A stretch of DNA of 64,000 bases from assembly GCA_965227215.1 (NCBI GenBank), contig OZ245729.1:2542001-2606000 (forward strand), written 5' to 3'. Below, piece by piece: positions 1 through 8,939 of this stretch. Positions within the stretch are counted from its first letter, which is position 1. Each line of letters starts with the position of its first letter. The notes below the pieces were generated by a model that saw nothing but the letters and a program-made list of their open reading frames with translations, was not told where the DNA came from and ran no database searches. A program made the position numbers and the translations under genes. Origin of the DNA: Gracilimonas sp965227215 (GTDB taxonomy: Bacteria; Bacteroidota; Rhodothermia; Balneolales; Balneolaceae).

Positions 1-672
1 AGTGGCAAGCGAATAGACGTGGATAACCCAAGTCAGATGCCCGACACCGGAGACATCAAGGCTATTTATGAGCCGTACATCAAGGCCAGTATAATAACAC
101 CGGCGGATTACATCGGTCCGATTATGAAGCTTTGTCAGGACAGGCGGGGGATTTACGTAAATCAGCTGTTCATGCAAAATAATCGCGTTGAAATTACGTA
201 TGAATTGCCGATGGCAGAGGTAGTTTTCGATTTCTACGACCGATTGAAGTCCGGAACTCGTGGATATGCCTCTCTGGATTACGAATTTATCGAATACCGA
301 AAAGGCGATCTTGTGCGTTTGGACATCATGCTGAACGGCGACCAGGTGGATGCATTATCAAGCATTACCCACCGTGACAAGGCCTATTACCTTGGACGTA
401 AAGTTTGTGGAAAATTAAAGGAACTTATTCCTCAGCAGCAGTTTGAAGTAGCTGTACAGGCGGCTATCGGAAACCGGGTGATTGCCCGTGATACCGTTCG
501 CGCGATGCGTAAAGACGTTACCGCGAAATGTTACGGTGGTGATATTTCCCGAAAACGAAAGCTGCTTGAAAAACAGAAAGAAGGTAAAAAACGAATGAAA
601 CAGGTAGGTACGGTTGAAATACCTCAGGAAGCATTCCTTGCCGTACTATCTATGGACGAAGAGGACAGATAA
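1..672 (+). CDS. lepA: Elongation factor 4 (LepA), C-terminal part
   Basis: The open frame runs in from the left edge, so only about 223 C-terminal residues are present and the GTPase domain lies outside the window. EF4 is a ribosome-bound translational GTPase that acts on stalled or mis-translocated ribosomes. Visible family marks are the domain V-like start EPYIKASIITPADYIG and the EF4-specific C-terminal domain, with KCYGGDISRKRKLL followed by a basic helix and VEIPQEAFLAVL near the end. The next two genes follow at 6 and 11 nt, and lepA-lepB neighbourhood is common in bacteria. Identification is firm; the start is not in view. Confidence 0.96.
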   Translation, partial: SGKRIDVDNPSQMPDTGDIKAIYEPYIKASIITPADYIGPIMKLCQDRRGIYVNQLFMQNNRVEITYELPMAEVVFDFYDRLKSGTRGYASLDYEFIEYRKGDLVRLDIMLNGDQVDALSSITHRDKAYYLGRKVCGKLKELIPQQQFEVAVQAAIGNRVIARDTVRAMRKDVTAKCYGGDISRKRKLLEKQKEGKKRMKQVGTVEIPQEAFLAVLSMDEEDR

Positions 673-678
673 ATTCTT

Positions 679-1263
679 ATGCAGAGATTGACGAAACAAT
701 TCTTTTTCTTTTTTGTACTGATGGTAATGATATCCACGGCTGCCCAGGCACAGTTCGAGGAGCCGGATATCAAGAAAGTGAATAAGGAAGACCGGGCGGA
801 ATTTCAGTCGCGCTTTGCTGATATAAAATGGACCGGGCAGGGATTTAATTATAATGAATTGGATCGTATGCCTGCTATTGAAATCAGGGCTGTGCTACAG
901 GGAGCCTATGGTGATCCGACCCAAAAGGTGGAAGACATCATCGAAAAAGACGGATACTTACGGGATGGAAAATCCATACAGTTTGAATACTGGTTTATCA
1001 TAGATGGATATATACCGATGATGGTGCTGGACCTGGAAGGTCCGTTTGATGACGGATTGGTGTATGTGGGGGCCAGCCGGTATGTGGATTTGATGCCGCA
1101 GGTAAAGCGAACGCTTACCAAAGAGTTGCGGGAAACATCACCTAACGAATACGTTGACTACTTTTATTCACCGGAAAGGGGACAGTGGTATAAAGTTTCT
1201 TATGAGGCCGGAGAATACAAGAAAGAGGAAATAAAGAAGCCCTCTCATATAAAAACAAAATAA
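679..1263 (+). CDS. Secreted protein of unknown function
   Basis: A 194-residue protein with a clear signal peptide (about residues 1-25, a run of Phe then LMVMISTAAQAQ) and therefore probably periplasmic or exported. The mature part is mixed alpha/beta with a central stretch rich in aromatic residues (around IQFEYWFIIDGYIPMMVLDL) and a Lys-rich tail. I do not recognise a family. It sits 6 nt after lepA and 11 nt before lepB on the same strand, so the three are probably co-transcribed. No catalytic motif is visible. Confidence 0.8.
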   Translation: MQRLTKQFFFFFVLMVMISTAAQAQFEEPDIKKVNKEDRAEFQSRFADIKWTGQGFNYNELDRMPAIEIRAVLQGAYGDPTQKVEDIIEKDGYLRDGKSIQFEYWFIIDGYIPMMVLDLEGPFDDGLVYVGASRYVDLMPQVKRTLTKELRETSPNEYVDYFYSPERGQWYKVSYEAGEYKKEEIKKPSHIKTK

Positions 1264-1274
1264 ATAACCGGAAT

Positions 1275-2378
1275 TTGGAAGAAAATAAAAATCCCGAAGA
1301 GCAGGCAATAAGCTCATACTGGAAGAAAAGGAAGGAAAAAAAAGAGGAAGAGAACAAGAAGGCTAAGTCATGGCTTCGTGAGTGGGTTGATGCCATCGTA
1401 TTTGCTTTTATAGCGGCGGCCATCCTTCGTGCATTTTTGTTTGGATCGTACAAAATACCGACTCCTTCTATGGAGAAAACCCTGATGACCGGCGACCTCC
1501 TTATCGTATCTAATGTAACCTATGGGCCCAGAACTCCTATGGGATTATGTGTTCCCTTTTTGCAGGGATGGTGCGTACCCGGTGTTCAGCTTCCGTGGAC
1601 CCGACTGCCCGGTTTCCGTGATGTAGAACGAAATGACATTTTTGTATTTAATGTGCCGTGGGAAGTAAAGCCTATCTCCCAAAAAACAAACTACATCAAA
1701 AGAGCCGTTGCTATACCCGGTGACACTATTTCAATCCAAGACAAGATCCTTTATATCAACGGAGAGAAATCTGTTCAACACGAAGGCGTGCAGCGACATT
1801 ATGTAGTTCGAATGGCAGAGCGAGTACGTCTCAGTAACGCTAAAATGGAGTCGGTTGGAGGGGAGTTAATCGGTTACACCAATAACAATACCTATGTAGT
1901 GAATATGACCGATGATGTGGCTGCTACCGTGGGCAGCTGGGCCGAAGTGGACACTCTGTTCCTGAATGTAACGCCGGAGGGCAGCGTAGATCGGAACTAT
2001 GTGCAAAGTCAGGGTGATTTTTCAAGAGCATTTAACAATTCAGATCAACTTCCGGAAATCGTTATACCGTTTGAAGGGCAGGAAATCCAGATCACCAATG
2101 ATAACTGGTTTATCTATAAAGATATCATTGAACGATACGAGAGAAATGATCTGAGAAGAGAAAACGGAACAATTTTTATCAACGGAGAAGAGACAAATTC
2201 CTACACCATCCAGCAGGACTATTACTTTGCGATGGGAGATAACCGGGATAACAGTCAGGATTCCCGCTTCTGGGGTTTTGTGCCCAGCGATCATATTATA
2301 GGAAAAGCATCCATTGTTTGGTTCTCCACCGATAACTGGGTACCACGCTTCGAGCGCATTTTTACGCTGATTGATTAG
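1275..2378 (+). CDS. lepB: Signal peptidase I
   Basis: Leader peptidase of the S26 family that cleaves Sec/Tat signal peptides at the outer face of the inner membrane. A charged cytoplasmic N-terminus (1-33) precedes one membrane helix (about 36-58). The catalytic Ser is in TPSMEKTL (S65) and the catalytic Lys in YIKRAVAIPGD (K142). The conserved C-terminal box GDNRDNSQDSR is at 321-331. At 367 residues it is long because of an insertion of about 160 residues between the Lys box and the C-terminal box, a pattern often seen in Bacteroidota-like lineages. The start is TTG at 1275, since no in-frame ATG precedes the membrane segment. A strong 16-bp inverted repeat follows the stop. Confidence 0.95.
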   Translation: MEENKNPEEQAISSYWKKRKEKKEEENKKAKSWLREWVDAIVFAFIAAAILRAFLFGSYKIPTPSMEKTLMTGDLLIVSNVTYGPRTPMGLCVPFLQGWCVPGVQLPWTRLPGFRDVERNDIFVFNVPWEVKPISQKTNYIKRAVAIPGDTISIQDKILYINGEKSVQHEGVQRHYVVRMAERVRLSNAKMESVGGELIGYTNNNTYVVNMTDDVAATVGSWAEVDTLFLNVTPEGSVDRNYVQSQGDFSRAFNNSDQLPEIVIPFEGQEIQITNDNWFIYKDIIERYERNDLRRENGTIFINGEETNSYTIQQDYYFAMGDNRDNSQDSRFWGFVPSDHIIGKASIVWFSTDNWVPRFERIFTLID

Positions 2379-2384
2379 TGGAGA

Positions 2385-2427
2385 AGAAATCAGAATTCAG
2401 GAGCCAGTATTCTGAATTCTGATTTCT
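2385..2427. repeat. Perfect 16-bp inverted repeat after lepB
   Basis: Arms at 2385-2400 and 2412-2427 are exact reverse complements (left arm AGAAATCAGAATTCAG) with an 11-nt loop. It starts 6 nt after the lepB stop. There is no T-run, so it is not a canonical terminator, although it may stabilise the 3' end or end transcription in a Rho-dependent way. It resembles the other stop-adjacent inverted repeats in this window. Confidence 0.85.
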
Positions 2428-2462
2428 GAATCCTTAAATCTCATTCCAAATTATAATACTCT

Positions 2463-2487
2463 CGTTCTGACGCTTCGCGTCGGAACG
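2463..2487. repeat. Dispersed palindrome, GACGC-loop-GCGTC family, copy 1
   Basis: A 25-nt near-perfect palindrome with core GACGC-TTC-GCGTC and outer arms CGTTC/GAACG. Related copies are at 24434, 24508, 33324 and 33535. This copy is single and lies between the convergent lepB and rlmN genes, 36 nt after the lepB-side hairpin. Confidence 0.75.
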
Positions 2488-2515
2488 GATGACTGCTAAG
2501 AAAAAAAGCCCCAAC

Positions 2516-3625
2516 TTACTTCGCCATTGTTTTACCCTTGGAAGCTCCTTCCCGGATGGCAAGCTGACCACAGCCGGCATCTATATCATCACCACGGCTT
2601 CTTCGAACGGTTGCACGCACATCATTTTTGATGAGTTCACGCATAAAATTATCCAGCCGATCTTCTCTTGCTCGTTGAAGCTCCACACCGGCCACATTAT
2701 TGTACATAATAATATTCACCTTACTGGGTACCCATTTCACAATTTTAGCCAAATCATGGGCATCCTGTGGACTATCATTGAAATTATCAAAAAGCAGATA
2801 TTCGTAGGTGATAGGACGCTCAGTAGCTCTGTAATAATACTTAACAGCATCCTCCAGGCTCTCCAGGTTCATGGAGCTGTTAATCGGCATAATCTTGTCC
2901 CGCTTTACATCAGTGGGGGCGTGTAGGGAAATTGCCAGATTAAATTCCTCCTGATCATCCGCCAGTTTCTTAATCTGCTTGGTCAGCCCAACGGTAGAAA
3001 CGGTAATTCGTTTTGGGGAAAGCTCAATGCTCAGCGGATCCGAAATGATATGGGCAGAATTGGTGATCGCTTTATAATTATGAAGTGGTTCACCCATTCC
3101 CATATACACAATGTTGGTGATTTTCTTGCCGTACTTCTCTTCAGCTAATTCATTTATATACTGCACCTGATCTACAATTTCACCGTGAGTGAGATTTCGG
3201 AAAAGTCCCATCTTTCCTGTAGCACAGAAGGCACATCCAAAAACACATCCTACCTGAGAAGAAACACAAACGGTAAGTCGGCGAGCGGCTCCATCGGCAA
3301 AAAAATCGGGGATCAGAACAGCTTCAACTTTATAATCTTCTTCCGGATCGTTCAGCTTAAAAAGAAACTTGATGGTGCCATCTTTACTTTCCTGCTGCTG
3401 AACCGGTTTTATTCGGTTGATGGTCGCAATTTCACGGAGCTTTTCCCTCAGATCTTTAGAGAGATTCGTCATTTCCTCAAAATTAGAAACGCCTTTTTGA
3501 TAAAGCCACTGAAAAATTTGGTCGGAGCGGAAGCTTTGCAAGCCCAATTCTTTACAAAAATGGGTAAGCTCTTCTTTGGTTAATGCTTTGAGGTCGGTTT
3601 TTTGGGCTGTTTCAGTTGTATTCAT
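2516..3625 (-). CDS. rlmN: 23S rRNA/tRNA (adenine-C2)-methyltransferase RlmN
   Basis: Radical SAM methyltransferase that methylates C2 of A2503 in 23S rRNA and A37 in some tRNAs. The [4Fe-4S]-binding motif CxxxCxxC is CVFGCAFC (C127, C131, C134 from the chosen start). The extra cysteines expected for the methyl-transfer mechanism are C120 and C352 (AGCGQLA). The YMGMGEPLHNY stretch is the SAM-contact region. The frame is open to 3673, but ATG at 3625 (MNTTETAQ) fits the family length of about 369 residues and begins just before the usual N-terminal domain. It diverges from the FG-GAP gene at 3750. Confidence 0.96.
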   Translation of the reverse strand: MNTTETAQKTDLKALTKEELTHFCKELGLQSFRSDQIFQWLYQKGVSNFEEMTNLSKDLREKLREIATINRIKPVQQQESKDGTIKFLFKLNDPEEDYKVEAVLIPDFFADGAARRLTVCVSSQVGCVFGCAFCATGKMGLFRNLTHGEIVDQVQYINELAEEKYGKKITNIVYMGMGEPLHNYKAITNSAHIISDPLSIELSPKRITVSTVGLTKQIKKLADDQEEFNLAISLHAPTDVKRDKIMPINSSMNLESLEDAVKYYYRATERPITYEYLLFDNFNDSPQDAHDLAKIVKWVPSKVNIIMYNNVAGVELQRAREDRLDNFMRELIKNDVRATVRRSRGDDIDAGCGQLAIREGASKGKTMAK

Positions 3626-3749
3626 AGGCGTCAAAGATATGCAATAATCGCCCGAACATCGACTAAGTTGCAATAAAGGGAGAAAAGTGTAATTTGTAAA
3701 CGCGGCGGAAAAATAAAAGCTGCTTAAATTTAAATATATAAGGGGTACT

Positions 3750-6698
3750 ATGAAGAATACGTCAAGAATCGTACTTCTACTGTGTTTTTTGGGAGCATCG
3801 ATAGCTGTTCATGCTCAGGATAAGGTTGACACGGGAGAAATCATTAAAAGCGAAATGAAAACAGATAAGACTTCTCATTCAATGTTTTATCTGAAAAAAA
3901 ATGCAAGCCTGGTTTTGGAACCGAGCTTCCAAATAGGAGGAAATCCATATCCCAACCCGGAAAGAAACTTTCTTCCTTCTACCAGTCTCAGTTATGCCGG
4001 AGATATTAACGGCGATGGCAATTCAGATTTCTATTACACAGTTTTTACAGCTGATGAAACAACTGATGATCCAACCGACCAGATCACAAAGATGGTAGTC
4101 TTATATGGCTCTGTCAATGGAATTTCTGAGTCAGACAGCGACCTGGTAAGAGATGGGTTCAGCTTTGCAGTGGATGTTACGGGAGATGGAGTTCCGGAAG
4201 CCATCCGATACGAAGATGAAGTGCTATATTTGGTAGTAGATGAATCAAGCGGAGATTTAGATATGCTGATTGATTTAGAACTGATTGATAGAAGTATTTC
4301 ATTTACATACAATTCTCCGGGTGATTTTAATGGAGATGGTAAAAGGGATATTATCGTTTATGATAATAGTGCCATCTTATTTGCCGCTGAAAATGAGTTC
4401 TATATTATTAACGGATCAGATAGTTTAGCCGGTGTAACTGTCGATACATTAAGTATCACAAATGGAGTTAATTATCGATATGATAAAATGACGTATGGGG
4501 ATGTTGACAACGACGGAACGGTTGAACTGATTCAGGTATCGAGCTTAAGTCCCGACTTGCAAACTTCATTCGGTTTGATAAATGTTTATCAGAAAAACAT
4601 GTCTGGCGGTTTAGACCTCGTCTCATCTGATACATTAAGTACCTCGATATTTTCTTCTTATATCTCTATGAGATCGGGAGAAATTGGTTTGGCTGATTTG
4701 AATGGAGATTCCGATCTAGAATTAATCATATCAGCAGATGATCAACTCAGAATATTTGAGCTCGATCCTGTGGCCGGTGAGTATTACTCTGAAAACAACA
4801 TCAATGCCGAAGTTTATGAAGCATACGATTTTGCCATTTTAGATGACTTTGACGATAACGGTTCAAAAGAATTGCTCATAAAAAACAGCGATAACGTGCT
4901 TTTCGTAGAAAGTGATGCTGGGTTGAATTTAAGTACTACCGTATTGCCGATGGAATCAGGAGATAATCTGAGTTTTCCGGGCAATCCTACAGAAAATCGA
5001 AACAGTGGCGGTGATGTAGACGGTGACGGAATAGCTGATATTGTAGTGAGTTTCAGTAATTTAGACAGTGAAAGCAGGGGGTATCGGGTACATTTTGGAA
5101 ATACTTCCGGCTCATTAACAGATTCGAGTGAAACTCGAGTCGTATATCCGTTTCAGGAAGATAGCCCCCATTATGTATTTAATGCCGGGGATTTTAATGA
5201 TGACGGTGAAGAAGACTATGGAATCGTTTATGACTTTTCCAGTGATGTGCACATCTTTTTTGGCGGTAGTTCTTTCACAGATAATCCGGATCCGGACTTA
5301 AAGTTTGAGTTTCAAAGAGGTAGAAAAATCTATTCACCGGGATATGGTGATTTTAATGGTGATGGTATAAGCGATCTGCTGATTTCAAAAGGCCGTTCTG
5401 ATCTAGAAGTTAATAACGCCCGGGTGGATATATTTTTTGGAGGAACTTCCGTCGATACTATTTCCGATCATTCCATTAATTATACGGACTTGTATCCGGA
5501 TACCGTTGGAAACCTTGGAAATGTTCAAAGTATTGGTGATGTCAATAATGATGGTTTTGATGATATTATGATTACATCAGAGCAGTTTCGGGAGAATGCT
5601 CATATAATTTTTGGTGCATCATCGTTGAGTAGTCAAAGTGATATTGAATTAGACTATTTCCCATTTAATTTTACCAAGCTTGGAGATTTTAATGATGATG
5701 GTTTGGATGATTTTGCCACTACCTCTAATAGTGTTATTTATATTCATAGTGGTTTTGACGGACCGGGGGGAGGTAGTTTTGATCCGGAACCGGTAGTAAC
5801 TATGCCTTCAATTTTTCCACAACAACAGAAACAATTCAGCCTTCTTGGGCAAAGTATGACACACGGTGATTTTAACGGTGATATGATTAATGATCTGGCA
5901 GTTACGTCCGTGTTTCATGGTGATTTTTCCAGCGGCTCATCTAAAGGGGCAGAGGCAATCCGTATATATGCCGGCTCCTCAAGTCCTGATTCAATAGTGG
6001 ATGGCAGAATATTCATTAAAGCAACAGATTATGCATCCACTAGCTATACGGGGCAACTAGATACATTGTCGAGAAATTTAGGCTCAATTAAAGCAGTCCC
6101 GGATCAAAATGGGGATGGAAAGGCAGAGCTTATATTTGCCGGTTACGGATTTAATACCACAAACGCCGGAATATATTATGGAGGTAACCTTGATACGATG
6201 GGCACTAATATTGCTGTATTTATGGAAGCTCAGAATCCGGCAGTCGGGTTAAGTTCATTTACAAACTTTATATATGCGGGCAGGGGTGCACCGGCTGTAG
6301 GAGATTTCAACGGAGATAATAAGAATGACATCCTCCTGCCACAATTAGATGAGTTCAATTACCCTGTTGATCCTGTTTATATTTATACAACCGAAGAATT
6401 TATGGTTGATAATGAAGAAGATGTTATGAACATAAGAAGCTTTAGTCTGCATCAAAATTATCCAAATCCATTCAATCCTTCTACCAATATCAGTTACACA
6501 CTGCCAAATAACGGACAAGTAAAGCTGGAAGTGTTTGACATTACAGGGAGGTTGGTTTCAACGGTTGTTGATCAGCGACAGACTGCCGGGCAGTATACGT
6601 TAAGATTTGATGGGGCGAATTTAGCCAGTGGTATTTATTTCTACCGGCTTAAAGCTGCTCAGCAAGTTGAAATTCGAAGAATGACGTTAATTAAATAG
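3750..6698 (+). CDS. FG-GAP/VCBS repeat protein with T9SS sorting domain
   Basis: A 982-residue exported protein. Residues 1-23 form a signal peptide ending VHAQ. The body contains about 13 calcium-binding-like repeats of the form GDFNGDGxxD (for example GDINGDGNSD, GDFNGDGISD, GDVNNDGFDD), as expected for a beta-propeller of the integrin-alpha/FG-GAP type. The last ~75 residues match the type A sorting domain of the type IX secretion system: NYPNPFNPSTNISYTLP, then ASGIYFYRL, and a short basic end. It is probably secreted or surface-anchored and may bind carbohydrate or surfaces, which is inference. Codon use is more AT-rich than in the neighbours. A terminator follows. Confidence 0.9.
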   Translation: MKNTSRIVLLLCFLGASIAVHAQDKVDTGEIIKSEMKTDKTSHSMFYLKKNASLVLEPSFQIGGNPYPNPERNFLPSTSLSYAGDINGDGNSDFYYTVFTADETTDDPTDQITKMVVLYGSVNGISESDSDLVRDGFSFAVDVTGDGVPEAIRYEDEVLYLVVDESSGDLDMLIDLELIDRSISFTYNSPGDFNGDGKRDIIVYDNSAILFAAENEFYIINGSDSLAGVTVDTLSITNGVNYRYDKMTYGDVDNDGTVELIQVSSLSPDLQTSFGLINVYQKNMSGGLDLVSSDTLSTSIFSSYISMRSGEIGLADLNGDSDLELIISADDQLRIFELDPVAGEYYSENNINAEVYEAYDFAILDDFDDNGSKELLIKNSDNVLFVESDAGLNLSTTVLPMESGDNLSFPGNPTENRNSGGDVDGDGIADIVVSFSNLDSESRGYRVHFGNTSGSLTDSSETRVVYPFQEDSPHYVFNAGDFNDDGEEDYGIVYDFSSDVHIFFGGSSFTDNPDPDLKFEFQRGRKIYSPGYGDFNGDGISDLLISKGRSDLEVNNARVDIFFGGTSVDTISDHSINYTDLYPDTVGNLGNVQSIGDVNNDGFDDIMITSEQFRENAHIIFGASSLSSQSDIELDYFPFNFTKLGDFNDDGLDDFATTSNSVIYIHSGFDGPGGGSFDPEPVVTMPSIFPQQQKQFSLLGQSMTHGDFNGDMINDLAVTSVFHGDFSSGSSKGAEAIRIYAGSSSPDSIVDGRIFIKATDYASTSYTGQLDTLSRNLGSIKAVPDQNGDGKAELIFAGYGFNTTNAGIYYGGNLDTMGTNIAVFMEAQNPAVGLSSFTNFIYAGRGAPAVGDFNGDNKNDILLPQLDEFNYPVDPVYIYTTEEFMVDNEEDVMNIRSFSLHQNYPNPFNPSTNISYTLPNNGQVKLEVFDITGRLVSTVVDQRQTAGQYTLRFDGANLASGIYFYRLKAAQQVEIRRMTLIK

Positions 6699-6718
6699 CT
6701 GTATTTCGGAATAATTAA

Positions 6719-6751
6719 AATCCCTGACCTTTTTAGGTTAGGGATTTTTTT
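6719..6751 (+). terminator. Rho-independent terminator, probably bidirectional
   Basis: A 10-bp stem (6720-6729 with 6736-6745, one G-T pair) with a 6-nt loop, followed by seven T on the + strand and preceded by AAAA, which reads as a T-run on the - strand. It lies between the convergent FG-GAP gene and the CnrX-like gene. Confidence 0.9.
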
Positions 6752-6764
6752 AATGAGAATGTTC

Positions 6765-7280
6765 TCAATTTCGGTTCATAAAATCTTTACGATCCCTACC
6801 ATCTTTTCGATCGTGGAGAAATGTCTCCCTCATTAACTGTTCAAAACGTTCCTGCTGATCGTTTTTGAGGATTTCTTTCATGTCCGTCATATGCGTATAA
6901 AACATATTCTCAATGAGGTTGTACTGGTTGGTGAGTTCGGTCAGGATAGAGTCGCGCTTTTGGTCATTGCCGGCTTCATCACCCATAATAAAATTGAAAT
7001 AGGCACGTCGGTTCTCATTAAGCTCCTTTCGTAGTTCCCGCATCTCTTGGAAATGAGCTTTACGTATAGCAGACAAGGAATCGGTCTGGGCATCGGTAAG
7101 CTGCAGTTCTCGCTGCATGTACCGATGAATGGCGTTGGGGTTCCGGTCACTGTCACGAAAGCTTCTTCTGTCACGGTTGTCTGCTTTTTTAATCCAGATT
7201 GTGGTAAGCAGTGCAGCGTTGAGCAGCACCATCACAAGAAATCCGGTTAAAGCCCACTTAAATTTGGTTTCAATTTTCAT
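6765..7280 (-). CDS. Membrane-anchored Spy/CnrX-like periplasmic sensor
   Basis: A 171-residue protein with one N-terminal membrane helix (about 8-30) and a periplasmic all-helical domain with two LTxxQ-like motifs (LTDAQ at 61-65, LKNDQ around 138-142), typical of the Spy/CpxP/CnrX fold. Potential metal ligands occur as H-x3-M pairs: H76/M80 and H130/M134, plus H52/M55. In CnrX the metal site uses His residues and a Met in such helices, so a metal-sensing role is plausible but inferred. It is last in a four-gene operon and starts 1 nt after the stop of the anti-sigma-like gene. ATG at 7280 is preferred to the upstream frame extension to 7295. Confidence 0.8.
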   Translation of the reverse strand: MKIETKFKWALTGFLVMVLLNAALLTTIWIKKADNRDRRSFRDSDRNPNAIHRYMQRELQLTDAQTDSLSAIRKAHFQEMRELRKELNENRRAYFNFIMGDEAGNDQKRDSILTELTNQYNLIENMFYTHMTDMKEILKNDQQERFEQLMRETFLHDRKDGRDRKDFMNRN

Positions 7281-7281
7281 G

Positions 7282-7611
7282 TCACTCTTCCTCAAAAGTT
7301 TGGTAATAATTCAGATCAAAGGACTGATAGTCTGATGCGAGCTGCTCAATAACTTCGGTTCGGGTAGTGGCAGTGGTATCAGTGGTTGGGGTGTATTGTG
7401 AAATGGAAATCAGGTTTAACACCAGCATGACAAATACAGCAGCGGCAGCTAAGACTACCCCAAAACCGGACGATTCCTTAGCCTTGTTACGCTTTTCAAG
7501 CCGAGCTGAAACCCGGCTGTAAAAGAAGTCGTCGGTGGTAGCACGTTCCATTCCATCAAGTGATGTCAGGGTTTTTTCCACTTCCCGGTCAGTGTTCTTT
7601 TGATTGTTCAT
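7282..7611 (-). CDS. Anti-sigma-like single-pass membrane protein
   Basis: A 109-residue protein with a cytoplasmic N-terminus carrying TLTSLDGMERATTDDFFYSR, one membrane helix (about 49-70) and a short acidic periplasmic tail. Size, topology and position, 3 nt after an ECF sigma gene, match CnrY-type anti-sigma factors, in which a short cytoplasmic segment clamps the sigma factor. No zinc-binding ZAS motif is present. It couples to the downstream CnrX-like gene with a 1-nt gap. The anti-sigma function is inferred from context. Confidence 0.75.
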   Translation of the reverse strand: MNNQKNTDREVEKTLTSLDGMERATTDDFFYSRVSARLEKRNKAKESSGFGVVLAAAAVFVMLVLNLISISQYTPTTDTTATTRTEVIEQLASDYQSFDLNYYQTFEEE

Positions 7612-7614
7612 GAT

Positions 7615-8244
7615 TCAATCCCGTTCATTTTGTTGATAGTAGTCATACAACTGCTTCTTCAGGTTTTCTTTTCCGCGGTGAATGAGTGATTCAACCGCGG
7701 GAACGCTAATTTCCATCACATCCGCTACTTCCTGGTAGCTGAGCCCCTCTACTTTCTGTAAAGTAAAGGCTACCCGTTGACGATCAGGCAGATTATCAAT
7801 TTCATTAAATAGAGTCGCAGCTCGTTCTTTGTTTTCGAGTTTTACACCCGGATGCATATATCCCGACTCATCCTCCTGCTCATCCGGTTCACTAAAAACA
7901 GATCCAATGGCTTTAAAGAAACCGGACCTTTTCTTTCGTTTTCTATATCGAATCAATTCCAGAGATTTGGTAACGGCAATGCGATAAATCCACGTTGAAA
8001 GCGCTGCGTCTTCACGGAAATCACCTATAGAATCAAATACCTGAATAAACACTTCCTGAGACACATCCTCGGCATCATGCGGATTTCGCAAAAACCCCAG
8101 GCAGGTGTTATATACCTGATCTTTATGATCGTTCACCAACTGCTTAAAAGCAGATTCTTCCCGACGGTTAAGTCGTTCAATATATTCAGAATCTTTGATA
8201 GAACTGGTTTGAGGTTTTTTATTTGATGATTTTGATGCCTGCAT
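7615..8244 (-). CDS. ECF RNA polymerase sigma factor
   Basis: A 209-residue sigma-70 family ECF factor. Region 2 is visible as AFKQLVNDHKDQVYNTCLGF and DAEDVSQEVFIQVF, with FREDAALSTWIYRIA. Region 4 is DRQRVAFTLQKVEGLSYQEVADVM, ending in the recognition helix SVPAVESLIHRGKENL. It should direct RNA polymerase to a small regulon, probably envelope or metal stress, given the Spy-like genes on each side. The frame is open upstream to 8298, but ATG at 8244 (MQASKSS) is the better start. Confidence 0.92.
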   Translation of the reverse strand: MQASKSSNKKPQTSSIKDSEYIERLNRREESAFKQLVNDHKDQVYNTCLGFLRNPHDAEDVSQEVFIQVFDSIGDFREDAALSTWIYRIAVTKSLELIRYRKRKKRSGFFKAIGSVFSEPDEQEDESGYMHPGVKLENKERAATLFNEIDNLPDRQRVAFTLQKVEGLSYQEVADVMEISVPAVESLIHRGKENLKKQLYDYYQQNERD

Positions 8245-8306
8245 TATAGCTACCAAAAAGTTTAAATAAAATGCAGGGAATTCAATCCCTGCATTCAAGC
8301 TACTTA

Positions 8307-8798
8307 CTAATGATTTAATCTCATTTGGGATAACTTTTTCTGCATGCGCAGATGCAGATTGTCAAACTTAACACGTTGATTGTCATCAAGTAGTTCGCGA
8401 ATTTGCTGTCGGTGTTGTATCCGTGTTGTCAGCATGGTTTTATTCAGGTCGGAAATTGTGCTAATCACTTCCTGAACTTCAGCTTCTCTATATTCGTCGG
8501 CCACAGTAAGCGTCCTAAGTTTGGCATGAGCTTCCTGGAGCTGAGTTTTTAGCGGAAGCATTTCTTTTTGGCCATTCAGGTGAATTTCCCGAATCTGTGC
8601 CTTTTGCTCATCACACAGGTCAAGCTTGCCCATTACTCGCTGATGTTGCTGCCCCTGGGCATTTCGTTTTTGATGAAACCGTTCCACACGTTCACCGCGA
8701 TCCCAATCTGGATTCTTGGATCGTTGTTGACCGATTGCACTCACTGAAAGACTCAAGAATAAAACGGCAATTGCGAAAGATTTAACTAAGGTTTTCAT
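8307..8798 (-). CDS. Spy/CpxP-like periplasmic protein
   Basis: A 163-residue protein with a signal peptide (about 1-24, ending SAIGQ) and a helical mature domain that carries a degenerate LTxxQ motif (LCDEQ at 61-65) and LLDDNQRVKFDNL near the end. Spy and CpxP proteins are periplasmic chaperones or stress sensors. It is the first gene of the operon, about 60 nt before the sigma gene, so it is likely both a target and a part of the ECF regulon. The mature part is very rich in Gln, Arg and His. Confidence 0.8.
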   Translation of the reverse strand: MKTLVKSFAIAVLFLSLSVSAIGQQRSKNPDWDRGERVERFHQKRNAQGQQHQRVMGKLDLCDEQKAQIREIHLNGQKEMLPLKTQLQEAHAKLRTLTVADEYREAEVQEVISTISDLNKTMLTTRIQHRQQIRELLDDNQRVKFDNLHLRMQKKLSQMRLNH

Positions 8799-8824
8799 GA
8801 TATATCTCCTGATATAATTTTGGG

Positions 8825-8842
8825 TTCACTTACTTAGATGAC
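8825..8842 (-). promoter_or_regulatory. Possible ECF-type control site upstream of the Spy-sigma operon
   Basis: On the - strand this reads GTCATCTAAGTAAGTGAA, about 27 nt before the first gene of the ECF operon. A similar string (GTGATCTAATAGTTAG) lies upstream of the other sigma gene at 17401. ECF factors often autoregulate and many use a GTC-containing -10 element. The assignment is tentative because no -35 element could be fixed by eye. Confidence 0.3.
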
Positions 8843-8939
8843 AAAATCCTGAAAACCATTCGCTACAAAATGCCAAGCCTTCATAATATTTTTAAAAACT
8901 TCCGATACTTTCTACAACTCAAATAAGAATAAAGAACGA

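Noticed and set aside
2489..2926. 145-codon + strand ORF between lepB and rlmN
   Set aside because: It is the antisense shadow of rlmN, which has full radical-SAM motifs on the other strand.
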